A program made the position numbers and the translations under genes. Source: DASZTV01 sp035548055 (GTDB taxonomy: Bacteria; Actinomycetota; Actinomycetes; JAFAQI01). Taken from it: a DNA stretch of 29,219 nt. The stretch is taken from assembly GCA_035548055.1 (NCBI GenBank), contig DASZTL010000018.1, positions 1 through 29,219 on the forward strand, in the 5' to 3' direction. This document shows positions 1-10,511 of this stretch, one piece after another; the first letter of the stretch is position 1, and every line of letters begins with the position of its first letter. The notes beneath the pieces are model-generated. The model ran no database searches. It worked only from the letters and a program-made list of their open reading frames with translations, and was not told where the DNA came from.

Positions 1-744
1 GAACTCCTTGGACGACCGCTGATGCAGTCCCAGCGCGGTCAGCTCAGACCCGTAGCGGATCGCCGCGCGCATCCCCATGACGTCCATCGCGCGGTGCACG
101 GTCCGCTTGTTGATCTGCAGCAGGTCGGCGGGGATCTTCGCCATGCGCAGCGCCATCTCGACCGTCTTGGCCTCGAGCTCCTCGGCCGGGAACGCGCGCG
201 TCGCCCAGCCGTACTGCGCGGCTTCCAGCCCGGTCATCGAGTCGCCGGTGAGCATCTGCTCCATCGCGGTACGCATGCCCATCAGCCAGGGGTGGAACTG
301 CATGTCGGCGGTGGTCATCGTGCGGATCGCCGGGTAGCCGATCGTCGCGTCCTCGGCGACGTACACGACGTCACATCCGGTGGCGAGCTCGCTGCCCCCC
401 GCCAGGCAGTAGCCGTGGACCTGTGCGATGACGGGCTTGGCGAGATCCCAGATCTCGAACCATCCCTTGACGACGTTGCGCGGCCAATAGCCGTCGCCGC
501 CCGCCGAGTAGAACGGGAACGGGTCGTCGCGCTTCGGCGTCAGGTCGTAGCCAGCGGAGAAGCAAGGACCGGCACCGCGGATGATCATCACCCGTACGGC
601 GGGGTCGGCGTCGCCTTCCCACAGCGCTTGGAACAGCTCGCGGCGCAGCGAGTTGGAGAGCGCATTGCGCTTGTCTGGCCGGTTCAGGGTGATCCGCCGG
701 ATCCCCTCCGCCGGTTCGTCGACGAGCACCAGATCTTCAGCCAC
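1..744 (-). CDS. Enoyl-CoA hydratase/isomerase (crotonase) family protein, 3' end outside window
   Basis: The 248 visible residues start VAEDLVLVDEPAEGIRRITL and read NRPDKRNA at about 21-28, the usual crotonase N-terminus. The oxyanion-hole and active-site region is at 109-141: VHGYCLAGGSELATGCD, then ATIGYPAIR. Crotonases act on acyl-CoA thioesters in the cytoplasm as hydratases, isomerases or hydrolases. Glu119 (GGSEL) lines up with the first catalytic Glu of classical enoyl-CoA hydratase. The position of the second catalytic Glu is Ala139 (GYPAI), so simple hydratase activity is doubtful; isomerase, hydrolase or lyase activity is possible. The GTG start is forced by an in-frame TGA just two codons upstream. 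There is no Shine-Dalgarno, but a TACGTT hexamer lies 6 nt upstream, suggesting a leaderless mRNA. The C-terminus is cut by the window edge. Family assignment is firm; the substrate is unknown. Confidence 0.9.
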   Translation of the reverse strand, partial: MAEDLVLVDEPAEGIRRITLNRPDKRNALSNSLRRELFQALWEGDADPAVRVMIIRGAGPCFSAGYDLTPKRDDPFPFYSAGGDGYWPRNVVKGWFEIWDLAKPVIAQVHGYCLAGGSELATGCDVVYVAEDATIGYPAIRTMTTADMQFHPWLMGMRTAMEQMLTGDSMTGLEAAQYGWATRAFPAEELEAKTVEMALRMAKIPADLLQINKRTVHRAMDVMGMRAAIRYGSELTALGLHQRSSKEF

Positions 745-750
745 GGGGTC

Positions 751-756
751 AACGTA
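751..756 (-). promoter_or_regulatory. Candidate -10 element, leaderless promoter of the crotonase gene
   Basis: On the minus strand the hexamer reads TACGTT (TANNNT class) and is separated from the GTG start by 6 nt. Transcription would begin at or within a base of the start codon. No clear -35 element is seen, which is common for actinobacterial leaderless promoters. Confidence 0.5.
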
Positions 757-921
757 CTAGGGACGCCGGACGCGGCATCGAAGTTTGGCTGGCGCCTCGG
801 GCCCGGAGATTCCAAGGAGCGTCGCTGGCGCTGTATGCGACGTCGTTCTGGCGGCTTATCGGGCTCCGCACCTGGCGGTCTGATTACGGCTTCTTCCGGC
901 TCAGGTTGTCACCTCTCGCAC

Positions 922-1305
922 TCACCGCCGTCTCCAAATACCAGGAACTAGGAGCGAACCCAAAGACCCGAAGATCGCGATCCGCACTGCGACGCTGCTT
1001 TGCGTGAGGCCCGCGACGAGCCAGAGCATGGCAATGAGGCCGAAGCTGGCGCTTCGGGCCGCACGTCTACTAAGCGGACCGGTCGGCCGAAAGAGTGCCA
1101 ACAATGGCTTCGCTATCCATGGTGCTGGGCGCTTCGCAAATAGCTGGTAGGGAGCAGCTCCGAGAACAGTCACCAAGGCCCCGGCGACAAGAATCTCGGC
1201 GGGGCTTCGATGTGCGGCACCGACGGCTAGGAGGCCCACCATCACCGCAAACATCGCGGTGCCGAGCAGCAGCGCGCGTCGCTCTCGTCCAGGGTCCATG
1301 GTCAT
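922..1305 (-). CDS. Small hypothetical integral membrane protein (127 aa)
   Basis: Not recognised as a named family. The sequence has about four hydrophobic stretches: residues ~11-31 (ALLLGTAMFAVMVGLLAVGA), ~36-56 (EILVAGALVTVLGAAP), ~87-101 (FGLIAMLWLVAGL) and ~107-123 (RIAIFGSLGSLLVPGIW). They are joined by short Arg-rich loops, with a basic RRR C-terminus, so a cytoplasmic-membrane protein is expected. The ATG start has a good Shine-Dalgarno (GGAGG, minus strand, forward 1312-1317) about 7 nt upstream, which supports a real gene. A second in-frame ATG follows two codons later. It lies between the crotonase gene and the glycogen operon with no close partner, so context gives no functional clue. 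Confidence 0.6.
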   Translation of the reverse strand: MTMDPGRERRALLLGTAMFAVMVGLLAVGAAHRSPAEILVAGALVTVLGAAPYQLFAKRPAPWIAKPLLALFRPTGPLSRRAARSASFGLIAMLWLVAGLTQSSVAVRIAIFGSLGSLLVPGIWRRR

Positions 1306-1562
1306 GACCCGTCCTCCGTCGATCTGCGCAGCGACGAGGAATTGATCGATACTGCGGCTTCCCTTGCGCGCTCACTGTCTTCGAGGTTTAGCCGACCAGT
1401 TGCGCTGCATGCGCCGGCGCGTGCACGCGAACTGCCTTGCCCCAGGCTGCGGAGATTGGCGGAGAGAACCACGCCGGTTCGCGAGGCATCACAAGGGCGG
1501 GGTGTCGGCCCGTGGCGCAACCAGCCGCCTCGCCACGTGAACAACCTGTCTGGTCGTTACAT

Positions 1563-1898
1563 CTAGCGCGGTGTACCGAATCGCCATCCGGGCCTGCGGC
1601 CTGTCCATTCCTCATCGAGTCGATCAGCAGGACGCAATCGAGATGCCGCGATTCTTGAACGCTTGGGTCGGGCATCCCCATCCCACTCGACCAACCAAGC
1701 GGGAAGCCAAAGCCACCACGCGGATCGAACCACCGTGCCGATCCACCCGGTCATGAGGCTGGCGCCGAAGGTCATGCGGACGACGACGCGTGCACCCGGC
1801 TTCAACCAATCGTCGGTGGACAGGCGAGCGGAGCGTCGTTGCCAGTCGGTCGGCAGGACCTGCCGGTCAAGGCGCCGCAACGCGTCAGCCAAGCTCAT
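1563..1898 (-). CDS. Hypothetical protein, possible small beta-barrel (111 aa)
   Basis: Weakly supported gene, family not recognised. From the ATG at 1898 the protein begins MSLADALRRLDRQVLPTDWQ. It then has a run of short strands (ARVVVRMTFG, GWIGTVV, WLVEWDG) ending in SRIAASRLRPADRLDEEW. The 'LVEWD...R..ASRLRP' pattern resembles SH3-like or KOW-like small barrels that carry a variable basic loop, but this is only an impression. The frame stays open further upstream to 2036, but the extra 46 residues look non-coding (Arg/Cys-rich, no pattern). No clear ribosome binding site precedes the chosen ATG. It may be a real lineage-specific gene or a chance open frame in GC-rich DNA. Confidence 0.35.
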   Translation of the reverse strand: MSLADALRRLDRQVLPTDWQRRSARLSTDDWLKPGARVVVRMTFGASLMTGWIGTVVRSAWWLWLPAWLVEWDGDARPKRSRIAASRLRPADRLDEEWTGRRPGWRFGTPR

Positions 1899-2008
1899 TG
1901 GGGAAGAATTGCATCGTCCGTCACTGTCGTCTAGACGCCGGACTGACCGGCCGATGAAACAAGACAACCTTCCCAAGAGGTGTGGCGCATTTCGATGCCG
2001 CGCGAAAC

Positions 2009-2021
2009 AAGGCTGCGCCTT
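2009..2021 (-). terminator. Possible weak terminator hairpin after treY
   Basis: Read on the minus strand, AAGGC-GCA-GCCTT forms a 5-bp stem followed by GTTTCG, about 30 nt past the treY stop codon. The stem is short and the T-run minimal, so it is only a candidate end for the seven-gene operon. Confidence 0.25.
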
Positions 2022-2048
2022 CCGGCGTAACCACACAAGCCCCTCCGG

Positions 2049-4622
2049 TCAGGCGCCCTCGGGCGCGGTGACGAGGACCGCGACCGGCAGGGTCGCCAGC
2101 ACGTCCCCGACGGGAAGCAGCGGATCCTGCGCGGAGATCGTCGCTCCGGTGAGCACGTCGGTCAGCGACCCGCCGGCGAGGCTGAGCAACTGGAGGGCGG
2201 TGTCGCCCCAGATCTCGGACCCCGTCGGGAAGCGGCCCGCACCGGCGAGGGTGGCAGGGAGACGGGGCACGACGACGATTGCCGTCGTTGCGCCCACGAC
2301 TCGCGCGAACGACACGACATGCCGGGCGGCCGGCCCGGTCGCCGTGAGCGGAAGGTACTTGCCCTCGCTGAACAGGCTGGGCTGGGCGCGACGCAGGCCG
2401 AGGGTTGCCTGGATGACGGCTTGCTTGATGGCACCGTCGCGCCAGCGCTCGAGCATGGTGCCGCCGTCCCCGTGGCTGGTGGACCCGAGCGAGCGTTGGA
2501 GCGCATCGACGTCGAGCGGGCGCCGGTTGTCCGGATCGACGAGCGCCAGGAACCAGCGATCGTCAGACTGGTAGATATCCGGGGTGCCCGGCGCGGTGGC
2601 GCGCAGCACTACCGCGGCGAGCGAGTTCGCGACACCCGGCACCTCCACGTCCGCGACCATCGACTCGACCTGCGCCCGCGACTCGGGGTCGTGCAGCAGG
2701 TCGGCGGCGAACTTCTGCAAGGCGGCCTCGTAGGACTCGTCGGGGCGCAGCCAGCTCGTCTGGCGCTTGGCTTCGCGAGCAGCCTTGACGACGTGGTCTT
2801 GGATCCGACGCGTGAAGTCCTCATCGGCGGGCTCGGTCGCGGGCCAGGCGCCGACGATCGACTCATAGATGTAGCGGCGGTCGCCGGCGTCAGGCTGATC
2901 CGCGGCGCGCCGCGCCTCGAGGGCGCCGACAAACGATTCCCAACGATCCGGGATCTCCGACAGGACAGCGAGGCGGCACCGTACGTCGTGACTGCGCTTG
3001 CTGTCGTGTGTGGACAGGGTGCTCAACCCGTTACGGCCGGTCTGCAGCCGAGCGTTCATTCGCTGGTGGAAGTCTTCGATCGAAACCGACGGGCGGTCGG
3101 GATCCGCCCCGACATCTGCGGCGGACAGCAGGGTTCCCGACGAGTACAGGGCCGTGTCCTCAACGCCCTTCGCGGTGACCGCGGGCGTCAGCTGCTGCCA
3201 TGCCGCAACGGCTTCCCATCCGATCGATCCCCAGTCGATGGAGCCCTTGAGTACTGACATGACCTGCCCAAGAGCGATGACCTCCCGCTCGGTCAGCTCG
3301 CTTCGGGCGGCGGCCGCTGCTTCCTCGAGCCGGCGTCGGTCCGGGACCGTCAGTCGCTCTCCGGGGCGCCGGTACGTGCGGTAGACGTGCAGCTGTGAGG
3401 TGAGCTCCTGCACCGCCATCGAGATGTCCGCGGGATTGGGCCGAGTTGCTGCCGCATGCGGGACGGCGCGAGCGATCCGGTGGCTGACATGACCGAGTCG
3501 CGCGGGGAAGAGGTCATCGATGACCCGCCGCTTCGCGTCGATGGAACGCATCACGAACGACCGGGTGTCTGCTGTCGCGCCGGCGAGGACCGCCGCCCGG
3601 CGCGCCGCGCCGCCGGATTCGATGAACAGCCCGGTGACCAACGCCGCGAACTCATACCCCGTTGTGCCGTCGACCGGCCAGACGGGCAGGTCCTCGTCGG
3701 GCTCGAGGATCTTCTCGACCACCACGACCGGTCGCGTCTCCGATCCCGCCGTCGCCTCGTCCAAGGCGGTTCGCAGTCTGGCCAGGTACTGAGCGGGGTC
3801 GCGTAGGCCGTCGATGTGGTCCACCCGGAAGCCCGCTACCCGCTCGTCGGCCGCGAGGTCCAGGACGAGCTGGTGGGTGAGCGCGAAGACTTCCTGGTCT
3901 TCTTGCCGGATCCCGATCAGGTCGTTGATGTCGAAGAAGCGTCGGTAGTTCACAGCGTGCGCGGCGCTTCTCCAGTCGACCAGCCGGTAGTGCTGGTGGG
4001 AGAGCAGCAGCTCGAGCTGGCGGCGCGCGACTGGCTCCTTCAGGTCACGGGTATCGGCCAGGTCGGCGGCAATGTCCTCGTCGTCGGCAGGGTCGAGCGG
4101 CAGCCGTACGTCGTCGTAGCCGAGCTCGTAGCCGGCACCGCCCCGCTGGCGATGCAGCCGGATCCTTCCGCTATCGAGGACGGAGGCGAGCGGACCGTCG
4201 AGGATCGGCAGGACGATGTTGTTGTCGGCCACCTCCCACGCGATGTCGAACACGGGGGCAAACCGGGAGCGGCGACCGTGCCGCAGCACGTCGGCGAACA
4301 TGCGGTTCTCCACTGACGCGGCCATGTGGTTGGGCACGATGTCGATCAGCAGGCGCATGCCATGGTCGCCAAGCGTGCCGATCAGCGCGTCGTACCCGGC
4401 CCGGCCACCGAGTCCCGGGTCGATGACGTTGGGATCCACGACGTCGTAGCCGTGGGTGCTGCCCTCCCGGGCGTGTGCGATCGGGGACGCGTAGAGCGTC
4501 TCGACGCCCAGCTCGGCGAGCGCCGGGACCGCTTCGGCGGCGCCGGCGAAGCCGATGCCGTTCAGCTGCAACCGGTAGGTCGACCCGATCCGGCGGGGCT
4601 CTCGAGATTCCATGCTGGACAT
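2049..4622 (-). CDS. treY: Malto-oligosyltrehalose synthase TreY (GH13)
   Basis: TreY isomerises the reducing-end alpha-1,4 linkage of maltodextrins to alpha,alpha-1,1, giving maltooligosyl-trehalose for TreZ. The 857-aa protein starts MSSMESREPRRIGSTYRLQL, the usual TreY opening. GH13 regions are intact: DIVPNH at 94-99, FRVDHIDGL at 265-273 with the probable nucleophile Asp268, VVEKILEPDE with the acid/base Glu303, and STHD ending at Asp540. The TreY-typical segment TAKGVEDTALY is at 483-493. The ATG at 4622 was chosen because upstream residues in the same frame are a shadow of treX; a second ATG lies three codons later. It starts 5 nt after the treX stop and is the last gene of the operon, so it is probably expressed by read-through and coupled translation. 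At 857 aa it is somewhat longer than the mycobacterial enzyme (about 765 aa from memory). Confidence 0.96.
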   Translation of the reverse strand: MSSMESREPRRIGSTYRLQLNGIGFAGAAEAVPALAELGVETLYASPIAHAREGSTHGYDVVDPNVIDPGLGGRAGYDALIGTLGDHGMRLLIDIVPNHMAASVENRMFADVLRHGRRSRFAPVFDIAWEVADNNIVLPILDGPLASVLDSGRIRLHRQRGGAGYELGYDDVRLPLDPADDEDIAADLADTRDLKEPVARRQLELLLSHQHYRLVDWRSAAHAVNYRRFFDINDLIGIRQEDQEVFALTHQLVLDLAADERVAGFRVDHIDGLRDPAQYLARLRTALDEATAGSETRPVVVVEKILEPDEDLPVWPVDGTTGYEFAALVTGLFIESGGAARRAAVLAGATADTRSFVMRSIDAKRRVIDDLFPARLGHVSHRIARAVPHAAATRPNPADISMAVQELTSQLHVYRTYRRPGERLTVPDRRRLEEAAAAARSELTEREVIALGQVMSVLKGSIDWGSIGWEAVAAWQQLTPAVTAKGVEDTALYSSGTLLSAADVGADPDRPSVSIEDFHQRMNARLQTGRNGLSTLSTHDSKRSHDVRCRLAVLSEIPDRWESFVGALEARRAADQPDAGDRRYIYESIVGAWPATEPADEDFTRRIQDHVVKAAREAKRQTSWLRPDESYEAALQKFAADLLHDPESRAQVESMVADVEVPGVANSLAAVVLRATAPGTPDIYQSDDRWFLALVDPDNRRPLDVDALQRSLGSTSHGDGGTMLERWRDGAIKQAVIQATLGLRRAQPSLFSEGKYLPLTATGPAARHVVSFARVVGATTAIVVVPRLPATLAGAGRFPTGSEIWGDTALQLLSLAGGSLTDVLTGATISAQDPLLPVGDVLATLPVAVLVTAPEGA

Positions 4623-4627
4623 GACGA

Positions 4628-6753
<2,126 letters not shown>

Positions 6754-6757
<4 letters not shown>

Positions 6758-8607
6758 GACGCGCTCGATCTGTGGTGGTCTCCCCAGCACACGGCGAAGC
6801 CCCATGGGGCGAGCGGAACCTGCCCGCCGGCCATCACCAGGCCGGGTGCCGGCTCGCTGCCGTCGGGCGGAATCTCGGTGGAGTCGAGTAATCGTCGCCA
6901 CGTGCTGCGGCCGGCGAGAACGGTCTTGCTCGGGGTGTCGCTGAAGTTGAGGGCGACAGCGCTCTCGACCGTACCGAGTCGCCGGTAGACGACGACGACC
7001 TGCCCGTCGACGTAGGCAACGGACTCCTCGACGCCAGGGTCGTGAAGCAGCGGATGGCCGCGTCGTACGGCGAGCAGCTGACGCACCAGCGCGAGCATCG
7101 CTTCCCCCTCGAGGGTGTCCCGGTGACGACGATCGAGCCTGGCGCGACCGGCCGTCGCGGGGTCGGCAGGGTCGAACTGGTCGGCGTCCCGCCCGAACTC
7201 GGCGGCGCGACCGCGGCGGACGGCATCGAGCAGGGCCGGGTCGCCATGGTCGACGAAGTACGGAAACGGGGCCGTCTCACCGTATTCCTCACCCATGAAC
7301 AACAGCGGGATGTTGGGGGACAGCAGCGTCGCCGCCGTCGCGAGTCGTGCCTTGCGCTCACCGACCAGGCTCGTCAGTCGCTCGGCACCGGCTCGGTTGC
7401 CGACCTGATCGTGGTTCTGGGCGAACGTGACCAGCCGATGCGCGGGCGTGCTGGGGGTGTTCGCGCCGTGCCGGCGACCGCGGTACTTCGAGTACTCGCC
7501 GCGGAACACGAAACCGTGGGTGTAGGCCGCCCCGAGCTGCTCGATCGCCCCGTAGTCCTGGTAGTACCCGTCGCGCTCGCCGGTGAGCCCCGCGTGCAGC
7601 GCATGGTGGAAGTCGTCGTTCCACTGGGCCTGGAAGCCAAGGCCGCCGCGGTCCGGCGGCGCGACGACGAGTGGGTTGTTGTCGGCGCTCTCGGCGATCG
7701 TCACGATGGGTCGCCCGGAGGTTCCCGCGAACGCTTCGATGGCAGCTGTCAGCTCGCGCAGGAACGGCGACGCGGTCGGGTCGACGATGCCGTGGATTGC
7801 GTCGAAGCGAAGGCCATCGACGTGAAAGTCCCGCAGCCACATGAGCGCGTTGTCGATGAAGTAGCGCCGCACTTCGTCCGATCCGGCTTCGGAGAAGTTC
7901 ATCGCCGCGCCCCACGGCGTCGCGTAGGTGTCCGTCACGTACGGCGCGAAGTGGTGATGGACGGCGCCTTCGGGTCCGAGGTGGTTGTAGACGACGTCGA
8001 GGATCACCGCGAGGCCGTTCTGGTGGCAGGCGTCCACGAACCGCTGGAAGCCGACCGGGCCGCCGTACCCCTCATGCACCGCGAACGGGAACACGCCGTC
8101 GTAGCCCCAGTTGCGTCGTCCGGGAAAGGCGGCGATCGGCATCGGTTCGACCGTGGTGACACCGAGCTCGGTCAGCTCGTCGAGGTGCTTGATGGCCGCG
8201 CCGAAGGTTCCCTCGTCGCTGAAGGTGCCGACGTGGAGCTCGTAGATCACGTGGTCCGACGGCAACGGCGCAACGAACTCCTGGTCGTGCCAGAGGTGCT
8301 GTCGCGGGTCGAACCCGCGCGAAGGGCCGTGCACACCGGTGGGCTGGCGTCTCGAGGCGGGGTCGGCGTACTCCCGGCCGTCAGGCAGCACGAACCGGTA
8401 TGTCGGCTCGCGGTCAAGACCGCCGATCCGGCCGCAGTGGTAGCCGCTGCCGACGGGTTCCAAGCGGACGTCCTCCTGCCTCGGATCGGTGAGGCGTACC
8501 ACCACCTCGTGGGAGTCCGGCGCCCATACCGAGAACCCCCAGTCGCCGTTGTCGAGCCGACTTGCGCCCAGCGGCCAGGAGCGATGCGGCTTCGCGCCCG
8601 GCGTCAC
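6754..8607 (-). CDS. treZ: Malto-oligosyltrehalose trehalohydrolase TreZ (GH13)
   Basis: TreZ cleaves the alpha-1,4 bond next to the trehalose end made by TreY and releases free trehalose. The 617-aa protein has an N-terminal beta domain (GDWGFSVWAPDSHEVVVRL, residues 21-39) and a TreZ-type linker ending in VIYELHVGTFSDEGTF (120-135). Catalytic motifs are DVVYNHLGPEG at 204-214, GLRFDAIHGI with nucleophile Asp269, TIAESADNNP with Glu306, and FAQNHDQVGNRA with His399-Asp400. The true start is the GTG at 8607, which overlaps the glgB stop as GTGA. The open frame extends far upstream, but that part is a shadow of glgB. The downstream junction with treX is also a 4-nt overlap. Confidence 0.96.
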
Positions 8608-10511
8608 CCGGCTGCCTTGAAGGCGACGATCCCCAACGGCGGCAACACGACCTGCACGCGGCACGGGAAGCCGCCCCACTCCTGGGTGGTCGCGGACACG
8701 CCGCCCAGGTTCCCAACACCGCTGCCGCCGTACGTCTCCGCGTCGCTGTTCAGCACCTCGTCCCAGCGGCCCTCCGCCGGCACGCCGATGACGTGGTCGT
8801 CGCGCGGCACCGGCGTGAGGTTGAGTGCGACTAGGACGGACTCTCCGGACCGAGAGCGGCGAAGGAAGCTCACGGTGCTGTGCTCCGCGTCGTCGTACTG
8901 CACCCAGCGGAAGCCGTCCGGGTCGCAGTCGAGCTCGTGCAGAGCCGGCTCCGTGGCATAGAGCCGGTTGAGGTCGCTGACCCATCGCAGCATTCCGGCG
9001 TGCGCGGGCTCGGTGAGCAGATCCCAGTCGAGGGACTGCTCGTGCGCCCATTCCCGGATCTGCGCGAACTCGCTGCCCATGAACAGCAGCTTCTTCCCGG
9101 GCTGCATGTACTGATAGCCGAGCAGCAGTCGAAGGTTGGCGAACCGCTGCCACTCGTCGCCAGGCATCTTGGTGAGCAGTGACCCCTTGCCGTGCGTGAC
9201 CTCGTCGTGCGACAGCGGGAGCACGTAGTTCTCGGTAAACGCGTAGACGGCTCGAAAGGTGATCTCGCCGTGGTGGTGACGACGGTGGATCGGATCGCGC
9301 TCGAGATAGCTGAGCGTGTCGTGCATCCAGCCCATGTCCCACTTGAAGCCGAAGCCCAGCCCGCCGGCGTCGACCGGGCGCGAGACCCCCGGCCACGCGG
9401 TTGACTCTTCCGCGATCATCTGCACGTCCGGGTGGTCGGCGTAGACGCCGGCGTTCAGCGCCTTCAGGAAGTCGACCGCTTCGAGGTTCTCCCGGCCGCC
9501 GTACTTGTTCGGCAGCCACTCTCCGGGTTGGCGCGAGTAGTCGCGATAGAGCATCGACGCGACGGCATCGACCCGGAGTCCGTCGGCGTGGTAGGTCCGC
9601 AGCCAGTGGTCGGCGGACGACGCGAGGAACGACCGCACCTCGTGGCGGTCGTAGTTGAAGATCAGGCTGCCCCAGTCAGGGTGGAAGCCCAGGCGTGGGT
9701 CCTCGTGCTCGTAGAGGTTGGTGCCGTCGAAGCCCGCCAGCGCGAACGCGTCTCCGGGAAAGTGCGACGGGACCCAGTCGATGATCACGCCGATTCCGGC
9801 CTGGTGGAGCTGGTCGATCAGGAACATCAGGTCCTGCGGGGTTCCTTGGCGCGCACTCGGCGCGAAGTACGAGGTGACCTGGTAGCCCCATGACCCGTAG
9901 AAGGGATGCTCCATCACGGGGAGGAACTCGACGTGGGTGAAGCCACACGAGGTGAGGTACTCGATCAGCGGTTGTGCGAGGTCGCGGTAGCACAGCAGGT
10001 CGCCCGGCCGCTTCGGGTCGCGCCGCCAGGAGCCGAGGTGCATCTCGTAGATGGAGATCGGGGCGTCGAGTGAGTTGCGGCGACCTCGTGCGGCCATCCA
10101 GTCCGCGTCTGCCCACTCGTAGTCCAGGTCCCACAGCACCGAGCCGGTCTGCGGCGGCGTCTCGGTGCGGAACGCGAACGGGTCCGCCTTCTCGAGCACG
10201 AGTCCGTTGCGCGTGGTGATCTCGTACTTGTAGATGTGGCCCTTCTTGGCTTTGGCGACCACGCCTTCCCAGATGCCGGAGCTGCCCCGCGGCGCGAGTG
10301 GCGACTCGCTGCCGTTCCAGGAGTTGAAGTCGCCGATCACCCGTACCGACGTCGCGTTCGGCGCCCACACTCCGAACGAGAAGCCGCCGCGCTTTCCTTT
10401 CGGATGGGCACCCAGCCGGTCGGCGAGACGGCGGTGGGATCCCTCGTTGAACAGGTAGAGGTCCTCGTCGCCGAGTCGGCTGTACGGGGGACGCGTCGTC
10501 GACACGGTCAC
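8604..10511 (-). CDS. glgB: 1,4-alpha-glucan branching enzyme GlgB (GH13)
   Basis: GlgB cuts alpha-1,4 glucan chains and re-attaches the piece by an alpha-1,6 bond; here it would act on linear chains made by GlgE. The 635-aa protein has a CBM48 module (FSFGVWAPNATSVRVIGDFN, residues 44-63) and a barrel with DWVPSHFP at 245-252, GLRVDAVASMLYRDYSR with nucleophile Asp315, MIAEESTAWPGVS with Glu368, and PLSHDEVTHGKGSL with His435-Asp436. It is about 100 residues shorter than GlgB proteins of roughly 730 aa because it begins directly at the CBM48 and lacks the extra N-terminal N1 module. The GTG start overlaps the malQ stop (GTGA). A strong Shine-Dalgarno (AAGGAGG, minus strand) sits about 10 nt upstream inside malQ. 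Confidence 0.97.
   Translation of the reverse strand: MTVSTTRPPYSRLGDEDLYLFNEGSHRRLADRLGAHPKGKRGGFSFGVWAPNATSVRVIGDFNSWNGSESPLAPRGSSGIWEGVVAKAKKGHIYKYEITTRNGLVLEKADPFAFRTETPPQTGSVLWDLDYEWADADWMAARGRRNSLDAPISIYEMHLGSWRRDPKRPGDLLCYRDLAQPLIEYLTSCGFTHVEFLPVMEHPFYGSWGYQVTSYFAPSARQGTPQDLMFLIDQLHQAGIGVIIDWVPSHFPGDAFALAGFDGTNLYEHEDPRLGFHPDWGSLIFNYDRHEVRSFLASSADHWLRTYHADGLRVDAVASMLYRDYSRQPGEWLPNKYGGRENLEAVDFLKALNAGVYADHPDVQMIAEESTAWPGVSRPVDAGGLGFGFKWDMGWMHDTLSYLERDPIHRRHHHGEITFRAVYAFTENYVLPLSHDEVTHGKGSLLTKMPGDEWQRFANLRLLLGYQYMQPGKKLLFMGSEFAQIREWAHEQSLDWDLLTEPAHAGMLRWVSDLNRLYATEPALHELDCDPDGFRWVQYDDAEHSTVSFLRRSRSGESVLVALNLTPVPRDDHVIGVPAEGRWDEVLNSDAETYGGSGVGNLGGVSATTQEWGGFPCRVQVVLPPLGIVAFKAAG

Larger units (their letters stand above)
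1306..2048. other. Low-information region with one weak gene candidate
   Basis: This stretch separates the small membrane protein from the end of the trehalose/glycogen operon. By eye it is less G+C-rich than its surroundings, and most open frames in it lack family resemblance. The only frame I would support is at 1563-1898 on the minus strand. No tRNA, repeat array or mobile-element end was seen. A short hairpin close to the operon end may act as a terminator. Confidence 0.4.

Noticed and set aside
1302..1544. 80-aa minus-strand frame whose stop overlaps the start of the small membrane protein (ATGA)
   Set aside because: The overlap is tempting, but the translation has no family resemblance and its own start has no support; the overlap is likely chance.
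745..2048. Search for tRNA genes, att sites or IS remnants in the weakly coding region
   Set aside because: No T-arm-like motif, cloverleaf, terminal inverted repeats or transposase fragments were seen.
7818..7840. DosR-half-site-like AAAGTCCC inside treZ
   Set aside because: It encodes the conserved GH13 segment LRDFHVDGL and lies mid-operon; coding constraint explains it.
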